Shown here: piece by piece, positions 32,018 through 40,135 of the stretch
How positions within the stretch are numbered: position 1 is the stretch's first letter
Layout of the letters: each line of letters begins with the position of its first letter
Program-made: the position numbers and the translations under genes
The notes under the pieces: generated by a model
The model's input: only the letters and a program-made list of their open reading frames with translations
What the model was told of the DNA's origin: nothing
Databases searched by the model: none
Source: Lachnospiraceae bacterium NK3A20
Lineage (GTDB): Bacteria; Bacillota; Clostridia; Lachnospirales; Lachnospiraceae
NCBI GenBank assembly: GCA_900107575.1
Contig: FNQX01000018.1
Coordinates: forward strand, 1 to 64,000
Reading direction: 5' to 3'
Length of the DNA stretch: 64,000 nt

Positions 32018-33298
32018 TCCTACGTTATAGAGATTGCCGTGCACCGCGTCGTGCAGCCACGCTGCCATGGATACGCCTTCGTTCTTGAGCCAGAAGTAAG
32101 GCTGGCGGACGACGGTATGTATCGTGCCGCCTTTGGTGTACAGCACGTTTTTCCAGCTGTTGATGAAAAAGTGGAAATCCGGATTCAGCTCTTTGAGCCT
32201 CTGCACCATTTCTTTGGTCTGCTCGTAGTAGGCTTCCTGCACCTCGGCATCGGTGTGGTAGGTCTTATTCGTGACATCGTTGTAGAAGGCGGAGAGGAGA
32301 TAGTCGTGTGTGGATGTCGCGTACAGGCATTTGAACCGCTCCGTTCCGTACTCTTTAAAAAGCTCCTCGTACCAGTCGAGCGCGATGTTCGTCGTGTGGA
32401 TCGCGCGCCAGAGCTTCTCCGGGGACTTCCAGATATCTTTCGCTGTGTGCCGCCAGTTCCTGTATTCGAGCATGGCGGAATCGGAGAGGAGTGTGATGTT
32501 CCGACAGTCCGGATAATAGCGCTCGAGGATGCAGGGCGTTGCCTGAGGGACGGCAAAGGCCCCCGCCGAGTCTCCCGCGATAAGGAGCTTTGCTGGCTTA
32601 GGGAACAGCGGGGAGACGAGATCCAGGCTGGCGATGAAATTCGTGCGGCCGTGGAAGTGCAGGACCTGTTTCGTTCCATCCTCCGCCGTGTAGTTGAAAT
32701 CCCCGGTGCCCGCATGGAAATCCCCGGTCGCGTAGGTGATGACAATGAAATTCCAGTCATCGAAGGGATTGCGCGCCGTGTTGGTCTCCGTGATCCCCAC
32801 GTTGATGTTCATGATCTGCGTGAACGGGCGAAGATTGTTCCAGTAATAGTTGGGCTTCCAGGTGAGCGTCTTCCCGCCGGTCACAGGGCGGGCCGCCGTA
32901 TACTCATTCCAGGCAACGCCGCCGCCAGAGAAGAAGATGCAGAGATTATCTGTCGTGCCGCGCTTTACATAGATGTGGTATTCCGAGCCGTCGCCGGAGA
33001 TCCCCTCCGGGACGGGCACACGGCACCATGTCTTCGGCTCGGAGACAGCGCCCGGTTCCAGGATCGGCGCCTCTAAAGAGCTGTTCTCAATGCGCTTTCC
33101 AAGGGCATTCTCCGCCAGGTCGCCGAATTTATCCACGAGCTCTTCCGTTTTCGTCTGGAGAGACTCCCGCTGGTCTTTAAGCTTCTTCGCAGCCTCTTTC
33201 CGCTGCTCCGGGCTCATGCCGAGTTTCTCCGCGGCATTCTGGAACAGTAAGAGGCCCTGCCTGATATTTTTCTTGTTGTAGCGGTTCTTCTTCGGCAT
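31997..33298 (-). CDS. Pectinacetylesterase/Notum-family hydrolase
   Basis: A 433-residue alpha/beta hydrolase. FFSGGGVAWN (122-131) forms the oxyanion region and GDSAGAF (242-248) holds the nucleophile Ser244. HDAVHGN near the C terminus offers the catalytic histidine. The family removes acetyl or acyl groups from polysaccharides or proteins. There is no signal peptide; the first 70 residues are basic and helical. It is the last of three co-directional genes with an acyltransferase, so a linked acylation/deacylation role is plausible. AAGGGCTGATA precedes the ATG at 33298. Confidence 0.75.
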   Translation of the reverse strand: MPKKNRYNKKNIRQGLLLFQNAAEKLGMSPEQRKEAAKKLKDQRESLQTKTEELVDKFGDLAENALGKRIENSSLEAPILEPGAVSEPKTWCRVPVPEGISGDGSEYHIYVKRGTTDNLCIFFSGGGVAWNEYTAARPVTGGKTLTWKPNYYWNNLRPFTQIMNINVGITETNTARNPFDDWNFIVITYATGDFHAGTGDFNYTAEDGTKQVLHFHGRTNFIASLDLVSPLFPKPAKLLIAGDSAGAFAVPQATPCILERYYPDCRNITLLSDSAMLEYRNWRHTAKDIWKSPEKLWRAIHTTNIALDWYEELFKEYGTERFKCLYATSTHDYLLSAFYNDVTNKTYHTDAEVQEAYYEQTKEMVQRLKELNPDFHFFINSWKNVLYTKGGTIHTVVRQPYFWLKNEGVSMAAWLHDAVHGNLYNVGTDLLEQ

Positions 33299-33450
33299 TA
33301 TCAGCCCTTCCAAGGTGTGCGCGTACTGGCTGGAATCCAACCGTACACGCGTGCGCCGTCTGTTCAGTCCTTCCAAGGTCTGCGCGTACTGGCTGAACTC
33401 TGCCGTAGGCGCATGCGTCCTCTGTCAAACCCTCTTAAGTGTGCATGTAC
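33299..33450. repeat. Tandem 62-bp repeats between two genes
   Basis: Two copies of a unit containing CAGCCAGTACGCGCA and CCTTGGAAGG (minus strand) lie side by side just upstream of the esterase gene. A third, diverged copy (GGCAGCAAGTACATGCACA) is the 3' end of the DUF6320-like gene. The spacer thus looks like repeated duplication of the upstream gene's tail. Confidence 0.6.
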
Positions 33451-34094
33451 TTGCTGCCCGCACTGTGCAGCTCGCGGCCGCGGAACACCAGAATGTAGGC
33501 GGCGAGGATCAGGATGAGCGTCATGCTGATCACTGCGGGATACCGGTACGGGTTCTGGTGGAGCAGGAGAGGGATCGCCTGTAACAGCGAGAACAGCACG
33601 TCGAAAACAATGTAGATCACATAGTCGATCAGGCGCAGCCGGTAGATTTTGGCGATGAAGATCGTGGCCGCGATGAGCGTAACGATGGCGATCGGGATGA
33701 CCCAGGCAAGGCTCCAGCCAAGGAATCCCGTAGCCCGGTCGATGAAATACACCGCGAAACTTCCAATAAAGGTCTCGACGGTGGCGAGCTTCAACACATT
33801 GTTCCGGTAGTAGAGCGCGATCCAGATATCAATCCAGGCGGCGAGGGCGGCGATCATCGTGATCCACGCCCAGTGGAAAGTGAAGTGCGAGAGGTAGAAC
33901 GTCACCGCCATCAGGATCTCCACGAGCAGCATCACGAAGGTGCAGATGCGGAAAAAGGAGAGGTTACTGACGGCCTTCTTCGGCAGAGTCGGGAAGGCGG
34001 GTTTCTCCGGCACACCCTCGAGTGCGCCCTGACACAGGGGGCAGCAGCTCTTGTAGCCGCGGATATGGATTTTGCATTTGGGACAGTAGAGCAT
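33435..34094 (-). CDS. DUF6320-type zinc-ribbon membrane protein
   Basis: A 219-residue protein with an N-terminal zinc ribbon (CPKC at 4-7, CPLC at 18-21) and then about six hydrophobic helices from residue 48 to 208. The architecture is that of the DUF6320 family in Lachnospiraceae, usually found next to a condensation-like acyltransferase, as here. Its start overlaps the acyltransferase stop (TAATG). The function is unknown; a membrane subunit or partner of the acyltransferase is a reasonable guess. Confidence 0.7.
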   Translation of the reverse strand: MLYCPKCKIHIRGYKSCCPLCQGALEGVPEKPAFPTLPKKAVSNLSFFRICTFVMLLVEILMAVTFYLSHFTFHWAWITMIAALAAWIDIWIALYYRNNVLKLATVETFIGSFAVYFIDRATGFLGWSLAWVIPIAIVTLIAATIFIAKIYRLRLIDYVIYIVFDVLFSLLQAIPLLLHQNPYRYPAVISMTLILILAAYILVFRGRELHSAGSKYMHT

Positions 34095-35419
34095 TATCTG
34101 GCCTCCTTCTGTGCACGCTGCGCTTTCCGCCGCTCTTTCCGGTCGGTGGGAAGAGGCGTGTCATAGTCGTTGGTCGCAAGGTTCACGCTAAGCCCCAGGT
34201 CCGTCAGTGCACGGAAGAAGTTGAGGCACACCGCGTGCTCCTGGTAGGCGGAGACGAAACCAAAGACCATGTTGTCCTGAAACGAGGAGATGCACACCTG
34301 CATGTTGGAAGTCGCCATGAAGGAGGAGAACTTCTCAATGTAGGGAGTGAATTCTTCCGGCATTCGGATGACGCCGAGGTTCGATACCGTCGCCGTCGTG
34401 CCGCGCTGGGCGAGGAACGAGAAGAACTCAATTCCGAGGTCCTTGAGGAACAGCGGCACAAGCCTTGCCGCGAGATTGTGTTCGAGCGCGGAATAACCGT
34501 TCATGGTATTCCTGATATTTTCCTTTGTCAGCTGCGCCGCGAAACTGGCAGCGACGGGATTCAGAATCGAAGACAGCTCTCCGTTGTAATCGCCCGCGTT
34601 GTAGGTGATGTTGATGACGCCGAAAAAATTCCGCGTCGTCTCGGAGGGAAAATACTGGCGCAGGTTCACCGGAACGCTCACGATGATCGGGAATTTCTCG
34701 CGCTCCCCCATGGACATGCTCTGAATGACGGCGAGGATGTAGAGAGACGTCGAGAGGACGCCGGCCGTCGTGTGATAGCGGTGGGCGAGCTCGATGAACG
34801 CCTTCGCGGAGACCGTGCCCTCGATCAGGTGGTTCTGCATGTTGTCATCTTTGTACTGATGAATCTGGTACGCGCGCGTCGAGGTCATGCTCTTTAGCTG
34901 GGAGGCGCTCTTCTTGCGCGTGTAATACTGGCGGAAGGCGTCATCTTTCTTCTCTGTCGCGGAGGAGCTGGGCTTTACGCTGTCCGGAACCGGGATGTCG
35001 TGGACGCTGCCAAGATAGTTCATGATGAGCTCGCGGAAGAACATGAAACCGCCGGTACCGTCCGCGAGGACGTGGAACATCTCGAGGTTGATCCTCTTAT
35101 GATAATAGGTCACACGGAACAGGAGACTGCGCCTGCCGGGGAACCACAGCGGCGCGCAGGCCGGGAGGCCGTCCTTCGTTACTTCCGGTTTCTGGTCCGT
35201 GGAATCCAGATAGTACCAGAAGAAACCCTTTCTGAGGACGACACAGAGGTGGGGGTACTCGATCAGTGTTCTGTCGAGTGCCCGCTGCAGAAGGTCGGGA
35301 TTGACATCCTCCCGAAGCTCACATGCGATGCGGAAGACGCGGGTGTTGGAACCGCGCGCCGTGGAGGGCACGATGGTCGCTGCGTTATCCAGTTTGTACC
35401 AGCGGTTGGCTTGAGACAT
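34094..35419 (-). CDS. Condensation/alcohol-acetyltransferase-like acyltransferase
   Basis: A 441-residue protein of the CoA-dependent acyltransferase superfamily. FHVLADG (115-121) is the HxxxD(G) active site, with His116 as base and Asp120 structural. The N-terminal half (RALDRTLIEYPHL) and the C-terminal half (TVSNLGVIRMPEEF, like the DFG-type loop) form the two lobes. Alcohol O-acetyltransferases and wax-ester-like enzymes share this layout. It heads a three-gene operon with DUF6320 and the esterase. The acyl acceptor is unknown. Confidence 0.75.
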   Translation of the reverse strand: MSQANRWYKLDNAATIVPSTARGSNTRVFRIACELREDVNPDLLQRALDRTLIEYPHLCVVLRKGFFWYYLDSTDQKPEVTKDGLPACAPLWFPGRRSLLFRVTYYHKRINLEMFHVLADGTGGFMFFRELIMNYLGSVHDIPVPDSVKPSSSATEKKDDAFRQYYTRKKSASQLKSMTSTRAYQIHQYKDDNMQNHLIEGTVSAKAFIELAHRYHTTAGVLSTSLYILAVIQSMSMGEREKFPIIVSVPVNLRQYFPSETTRNFFGVINITYNAGDYNGELSSILNPVAASFAAQLTKENIRNTMNGYSALEHNLAARLVPLFLKDLGIEFFSFLAQRGTTATVSNLGVIRMPEEFTPYIEKFSSFMATSNMQVCISSFQDNMVFGFVSAYQEHAVCLNFFRALTDLGLSVNLATNDYDTPLPTDRKERRKAQRAQKEAR

Positions 35420-35454
35420 AAACGATTAACACTTCCTCATTCATTTTGATTCAT

Positions 35455-35509
35455 CGGGAAAACAGCAGGCGGCGGGCACAATGCATCTGCAGGCCTGTTG
35501 TTTTCCCGG
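35455..35509. repeat. Intergenic inverted repeat, GAAAACARCAGGC family
   Basis: CGGGAAAACAGCAGGC and GCCTGTTGTTTTCCCGG are near-perfect arms enclosing about 22 bases. It is located between the divergent acyltransferase and mntP genes. Confidence 0.7.
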
Positions 35510-35627
35510 CGGAACAATCACGCACATTGTACCATACAGGGCGGTTTCTGCGCTGGTTTGCATTGACTAACTAACGACCCCGGTCTGATGATGAAACTTA
35601 AAGGTATCTATCGGGGAAAGGACTGTT

Positions 35628-36209
35628 ATGACATTGGTATTCATTGTTAACAGTATACTGCTGGGCATCGGACTGGCCATGGACGCGTTCTCCGTGTCGA
35701 TGGCGGACGGGATGAACGAGCCGGGGATGAAGAGGCGCAAGATCATGGGGATCGCGGGCTGTTTCGCCTTCTTCCAGTTCCTGATGCCACTCATCGGGTG
35801 GCTCTGCGTGCACACGGTGGCAGCGTATTTCACCGCGTTCCAGAAATTCATTCCCTGGATCGCGCTCATCCTCCTTCTCTACATCGGTGGCAAGATGCTG
35901 TTCGAAGGCATCCGGGGCGTCGAGAGTGGCGAAGAGGAAGGGATGACGAGACTGGGGAAGCGGGAGCTGATCGTGCAGGGAATCGCGACCTCAATCGACG
36001 CCCTCTCTGTCGGCTTCACCATCGCGGAATATAACGCGGTGCTGGCCTTCGTGGCATCCCTCATCATCGCGGTTGTGACATACGTCATCTGCTACGCCGG
36101 TGTCCGCCTCGGCCGCAGGTTCGGCACCCTCCTGCAGGGGCGGGCTTCCATCCTCGGCGGCGTCATCCTCATTGGCATCGGCGTAGAAATCCTCATCCGG
36201 GGAGTGTGA
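35628..36209 (+). CDS. mntP: Manganese efflux pump MntP
   Basis: A 193-residue membrane protein with six helices. The two MntP half-motifs are present: GLAMDAFSVSMADG (about 13-26) and GIATSIDALSVGFTIA (about 118-133), each holding the essential aspartate. It exports Mn2+. GGGGAAAGGACTGTT precedes the ATG. I looked for a yybP-ykoY Mn riboswitch in the leader and found none, only a CCCCG/CGGGG stem around 35578-35617. Confidence 0.92.
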   Translation: MTLVFIVNSILLGIGLAMDAFSVSMADGMNEPGMKRRKIMGIAGCFAFFQFLMPLIGWLCVHTVAAYFTAFQKFIPWIALILLLYIGGKMLFEGIRGVESGEEEGMTRLGKRELIVQGIATSIDALSVGFTIAEYNAVLAFVASLIIAVVTYVICYAGVRLGRRFGTLLQGRASILGGVILIGIGVEILIRGV

Positions 36210-36272
36210 TACAATACGGACAGAGTTGTCTGACTATAGTTTGGCTGGAAAATGATCATTGGGCGGGCGGAT

Positions 36273-37244
36273 ATGACTTTACTCGAATATTTCGATCAGG
36301 ACAAAGAGAAACTGAAGACTTCCCTCCACCGCGCGGGAACGCCGGAGGGCGCTGTGAAGGTGCTGGAGGATGAGGCGGACCGCCTGCTGTACCAGTTCAA
36401 TGAGGACTGTCAGGATGAGGCATTGCGGGAATTCGCGGCTGTCATCATGCGCATTGTACGCATGGCGGCGCCTCTCGTTCATTCGGAAGGGGAAGCGACC
36501 ATCTGGGAGATGGGTACCGGTGAGAGGGGAAGCGATACAAAGAGCGCTCATGGAGGGGCTGCTGCCAGGAAAGGTGTGGCAGGAGGCGCGTTCCGCAGGA
36601 AGCTGCGCATTCTGCTCCTTGTGGCAGGCCTTGTATCCCTGCTCCTTGCTGCGCTGCTCCCTGTGTTCACTGATGAGGATTTCCTCAGAGAAATCCCTGC
36701 AGGAGCCTTCCTCATCCTGCTCGCGGCAGGGGCGGCAGCGCTCTTCTTCGCGGGCTTTTCCTGGAGGAGCTTCGGGAGAGAAGAGCGATGGGATCAGAGA
36801 GAGCAGAAGGTAGAGATAGCTGTTGATGAAGATCAAATCTTTCGTAGTTTCCGCGGCATCCTGATCACGGCGGACAAGGAGATCGCGGACAGAGCAGGAG
36901 CTCTTGCTCTTGCAAGACGGAAGGCCGGGGAGACAGGAGAGAAGCCTACCCTGACAACGCAGGAAGCCGGGGGAGCTGCCCCTGTCGTCAACATGGACGC
37001 GCGGCAGCTCGAGCTCTTCTCGGAACTGCTGGAAGCCGCGGCATCCGAAGACGCAGGTTACGCGCTGGATAAGCTGCAGGATGTGAAATACTACCTGCAC
37101 ACGCGCGGGATTGAGGCCGTTGACTTTACAGAGGAGAACGCCGCGTTGTTCGATACGATGCCCGGCAGGAAGGCTGGCACGATACGTCCGGCACTCGTTG
37201 CGGGCAATCACCTATTGAAGAAAGGTCTGGCAGCCAGAAGATAA
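36273..37244 (+). CDS. Membrane protein paired with an Hsp70-like ATPase
   Basis: A 323-residue protein of unknown function. An acidic N-terminal helical region (1-75) and a linker lead to two adjacent membrane segments (about 110-170), then a soluble C-terminal helical domain (from about 235, QLELFSELLEAAASEDAGYALDKLQDVKYYLHTRG). The start at 36273 follows GGGCGGGCGGAT; an ATG 7 codons earlier is possible. Its stop overlaps the Hsp70-like start (TAATG), so the two are coupled and likely partners. Confidence 0.65.
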   Translation: MTLLEYFDQDKEKLKTSLHRAGTPEGAVKVLEDEADRLLYQFNEDCQDEALREFAAVIMRIVRMAAPLVHSEGEATIWEMGTGERGSDTKSAHGGAAARKGVAGGAFRRKLRILLLVAGLVSLLLAALLPVFTDEDFLREIPAGAFLILLAAGAAALFFAGFSWRSFGREERWDQREQKVEIAVDEDQIFRSFRGILITADKEIADRAGALALARRKAGETGEKPTLTTQEAGGAAPVVNMDARQLELFSELLEAAASEDAGYALDKLQDVKYYLHTRGIEAVDFTEENAALFDTMPGRKAGTIRPALVAGNHLLKKGLAARR

Positions 37245-39157
37245 TGGATAAGTTCTATGGATTTGATCTCGGCGATGCCGAGAGCGCGGTGTCCCGGCTG
37301 GACGGGATGGAAATGGCGGTCCCGGAGGTGTTGAAGGTGCGGGACGCCGAGAGCTTCATCACAGCCGTAGCCGTGCGCACAACGGGAGAGCTGCTGATCG
37401 GGGAGAGCGCCTGCTACGAACCCGGCGCGGTCCGCAGGAAGCTCAGATTCAAGTCCCGGTTTCTCTCGGATCCCCAGAGTGCGAAGGATGTGAAGAGCTT
37501 CGCCGCAGGTGTCTTGGGAGAGCTGTACGCGGATGGGAATCTCACAAAGGGGGACGACTGCTGTTTCTACATCGGCTGCCCCGCGGGGTGGGACAGGAAC
37601 GCCAGGGAGCAGTACCGCGAGATCTTCGAGGCAGCAGGATACCCGCCGGTGAAGATCGTCTCGGAATCGCGGGCTGCGCTCGTGTCTGCCTGTCAGAGCA
37701 AACATTTGCAGGTCGGCTACGACATAATGTCGCGCCCTGTGCTGGTCGTGGACATCGGGTCTTCGACGACGGATTTCGCCTATATCTGTGGCGGGAAGGA
37801 AGAGGAACTGCAGACGGGCGGAGAGGTGACGCTCGGCGGCGGTATCATGGATGAAATTCTGCTCGATGAGAGCCTGCGGGCGTCGAAAGAGGAGAAGAAG
37901 ATTCGCAGAATCTTCGAAGAGAGCGAACCCTGGAAGAACTACTGCGAATTCGCCGCGAGAAGGCTGAAGGAGAAATATTTCTCTGACGAGGAATACTGGA
38001 AGGACAACGGCTGCACGGAGAATGTCATGATCAGCTACGGCGCGTTCCCGATCCGGTTGAAACTGGAGATGAACGAAGACATGGCGAAAAGGCTGCTGAC
38101 CCGCGGTGCGGAACGGCTGGACGGCAGATCCTTCGAGGCTGTATTCAAGGCATCTCTGTGCGCGGTTCGGGAAGGGATCGCAGGCAGGGCTCCGGAGCTC
38201 ATCTTCTTAACCGGCGGTGTCTCCCGCCTTCCCGTGATCCGCACCTGGTGCAGGGAAACGTTCCCGGATGCGGTCGTTATCACGGGCGCAGAGCCGGAGT
38301 TCTCTGTCTCCCGAGGCCTTGCCTGGAGCGGCAGGATTGATGAACAGCTGCGTGAGTTTCGGGAGGATCTCGAGAAATTCAAAGCGGGGCAGACGGTCGA
38401 GAATATCGTGAAGGACAACATCAACGACCTCTACCACCAGGCGGTGGACGCCCTCGTGGAGCCCGTGCTGGAGCATGCCGCGATGCCGGTGTTCGACCGC
38501 TGGAGAAGCGGTGAGATCCGTAAGCTCTCCGATATCGACAAGGAGCTGGAACACGAGATCGGGAACTACCTTCGCTCGAATGAGGCGAGGGACCTTCTCA
38601 TCAAGCCGATCACCCGGTGGCTGAAGCCGGTCGCCGACCAGCTGGAAGAGTATACTGTGTCGATCTGTGTCCGGTATGGCGTACCCTATCAGGCGCTCAG
38701 TCTGAACTCGGGCCTTGCGCTCGATGACATTGATATCCGGATTGACACGAGGGATGTGTTCGCGCTCGGCGAGATCACGTTCCTTATTGATACGATCATT
38801 TCCATTCTCGTGGGGCTGATCTGCGGCGGCTCGGGCATCGCATTGGTGTCTGCGGGGCTCCCCGGTATCGCTGTCGGCGCGGGCGCTTCTCTCCTCGTCC
38901 TCCTCCTTGGCAGGGAGAGGATGGAGAAGCTCATGCTGGACATGGACATTCCGGCGCCCGCGAGGAAGCTCATCCCGCAGGGGTATTTCAGATCGCGCCT
39001 CGATAGTATTTCCAGCGAAGTGAAGGCGAATTTCTACAAGAGCCTCGAAACCGACAAAAATGAGGACATTACGGAGCGCCTCGCGGATGAGATCTCGCAG
39101 CAGATCGAGCAGTGCCTCACCAAGATGGCAGAGGTTGTGGAGATTCCGCTGGGGTAA
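37244..39157 (+). CDS. Hsp70/actin-fold ATPase with a C-terminal membrane segment
   Basis: The first 370 residues of this 637-residue protein form an Hsp70-like nucleotide-binding domain: phosphate loop 1 GFDLGDAES (6-14), phosphate loop 2 VVDIGSSTTD (168-177) and the adenosine loop FLTGGVSRLP (about 313-322). The DnaK substrate-binding domain is missing. Instead there is a helical region, a hydrophobic stretch (about 508-556) that could cross or insert in the membrane, and a helical tail. Such proteins may be nucleotide-driven membrane scaffolds. No J-protein or GrpE is nearby. Start is fixed by the TAATG overlap. Confidence 0.75.
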   Translation: MDKFYGFDLGDAESAVSRLDGMEMAVPEVLKVRDAESFITAVAVRTTGELLIGESACYEPGAVRRKLRFKSRFLSDPQSAKDVKSFAAGVLGELYADGNLTKGDDCCFYIGCPAGWDRNAREQYREIFEAAGYPPVKIVSESRAALVSACQSKHLQVGYDIMSRPVLVVDIGSSTTDFAYICGGKEEELQTGGEVTLGGGIMDEILLDESLRASKEEKKIRRIFEESEPWKNYCEFAARRLKEKYFSDEEYWKDNGCTENVMISYGAFPIRLKLEMNEDMAKRLLTRGAERLDGRSFEAVFKASLCAVREGIAGRAPELIFLTGGVSRLPVIRTWCRETFPDAVVITGAEPEFSVSRGLAWSGRIDEQLREFREDLEKFKAGQTVENIVKDNINDLYHQAVDALVEPVLEHAAMPVFDRWRSGEIRKLSDIDKELEHEIGNYLRSNEARDLLIKPITRWLKPVADQLEEYTVSICVRYGVPYQALSLNSGLALDDIDIRIDTRDVFALGEITFLIDTIISILVGLICGGSGIALVSAGLPGIAVGAGASLLVLLLGRERMEKLMLDMDIPAPARKLIPQGYFRSRLDSISSEVKANFYKSLETDKNEDITERLADEISQQIEQCLTKMAEVVEIPLG

Positions 39158-39218
39158 CAGCCCTTTCTCCGCTGAGACTTTTGTGGATGACTGGTACCGC
39201 AGAGAAATAGCAGCTGGT

Positions 39219-40007
39219 CTATCTGCCTGCCGGTTCCCCCTGATCCTCGGCGATGAGCCTTCGGATCGCGCCGACGGCGACGCGAACTGCCGTATCGGTG
39301 TCGTGCACTACGGGATTCGGCAGGCCTGCCTTCTCGCGCTCCTGGTTCGCCATCACGAGGAAACAGGAGCCGCATCGCACGCCTCTCGCCGCCGCGACGA
39401 TGAACAGCGCGGCGGATTCCATCTCGCTCGCAAGGCACCCCAGCCTCTTCCAGGCGGACCATTTGTCGGAGAGTTCATACCCGACAGGCATGTCCTCGGG
39501 AGAGTGCTGCCCGTAGAAGGAGTCCTTGCACTGGACCACGCCCGCGTGCCAGGGCGTCTCCAGCTCCTTTGCGGAAGAAACGAGCGCGTTCGTGACGGCA
39601 AGGTTGGCAACGGCGGGATACTCAATCGGCGCGTACTCCCTGCTGGTCCCCTCCATGCGTACCGCACCGGTCGCGATGACGGTGTCGCCGCTTTTCACAT
39701 CGGTCTGGATGCCGCCGCAGGTGCCGATCCGGATGAAGGTATCGGCGCCGGCCTTGATGAGCTCCTCCATCGCAATCGAGGCGCTCGGCCCGCCGATGCC
39801 GGTTGAGGTCACACTCACCTTCACGCCGTCCAGGCAACCGGTATAGGTCGTGAATTCGCGCACATCCGCGATGAGCTTCGCATCGTCGAAATACGCCGCG
39901 ATCTTCGCGCACCGCTTCGGATCGCCGGGCAGGATCACGTACCTGCCGACATCCCCGCGACCTACCTGTGTGTGATACTGTTTGCTCTCATCTTCTGAAT
40001 AATGCAT
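39219..40007 (-). CDS. udp: Uridine phosphorylase
   Basis: A 262-residue nucleoside phosphorylase of the PNP/UDP family. It has [11 protein letters not shown] near the N terminus (phosphate and ribose binding), [23 protein letters not shown] (phosphate arginine) and SEMESAALF (ribose). This set points to uridine phosphorylase. Of two close ATGs the second (40007) is chosen, because AGGAGG lies only two bases ahead of the first. It is a monocistronic gene, convergent with the Hsp70-like operon. Confidence 0.9.
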   Translation of the reverse strand: MHYSEDESKQYHTQVGRGDVGRYVILPGDPKRCAKIAAYFDDAKLIADVREFTTYTGCLDGVKVSVTSTGIGGPSASIAMEELIKAGADTFIRIGTCGGIQTDVKSGDTVIATGAVRMEGTSREYAPIEYPAVANLAVTNALVSSAKELETPWHAGVVQCKDSFYGQHSPEDMPVGYELSDKWSAWKRLGCLASEMESAALFIVAAARGVRCGSCFLVMANQEREKAGLPNPVVHDTDTAVRVAVGAIRRLIAEDQGEPAGR

Positions 40008-40135
40008 GGCATTCACCTCCTGATACCATTCTAATTCCCCCGGCCCGGATTGGCTATCGCGACCGGACGGCTATGATAGAATAATATACAGCCGGAAGCG
40101 TCGCTGCTCCGGGCGTACCAAAGGAGATATGGCGT

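Noticed and set aside
33299-33450. CRISPR-like repeats
   Set aside because: Only two to three degenerate copies abut each other without spacers, and no cas genes are present.
35510-35627. yybP-ykoY manganese riboswitch before mntP
   Set aside because: Only a simple CCCCG/CGGGG stem is visible; the conserved loops of that riboswitch are missing.
39186-39201. T-box-like word TGGTACCGC
   Set aside because: The 9-base match stands between two convergent genes, without the T-box stems, specifier loop or a downstream synthetase or amino-acid gene on that strand.
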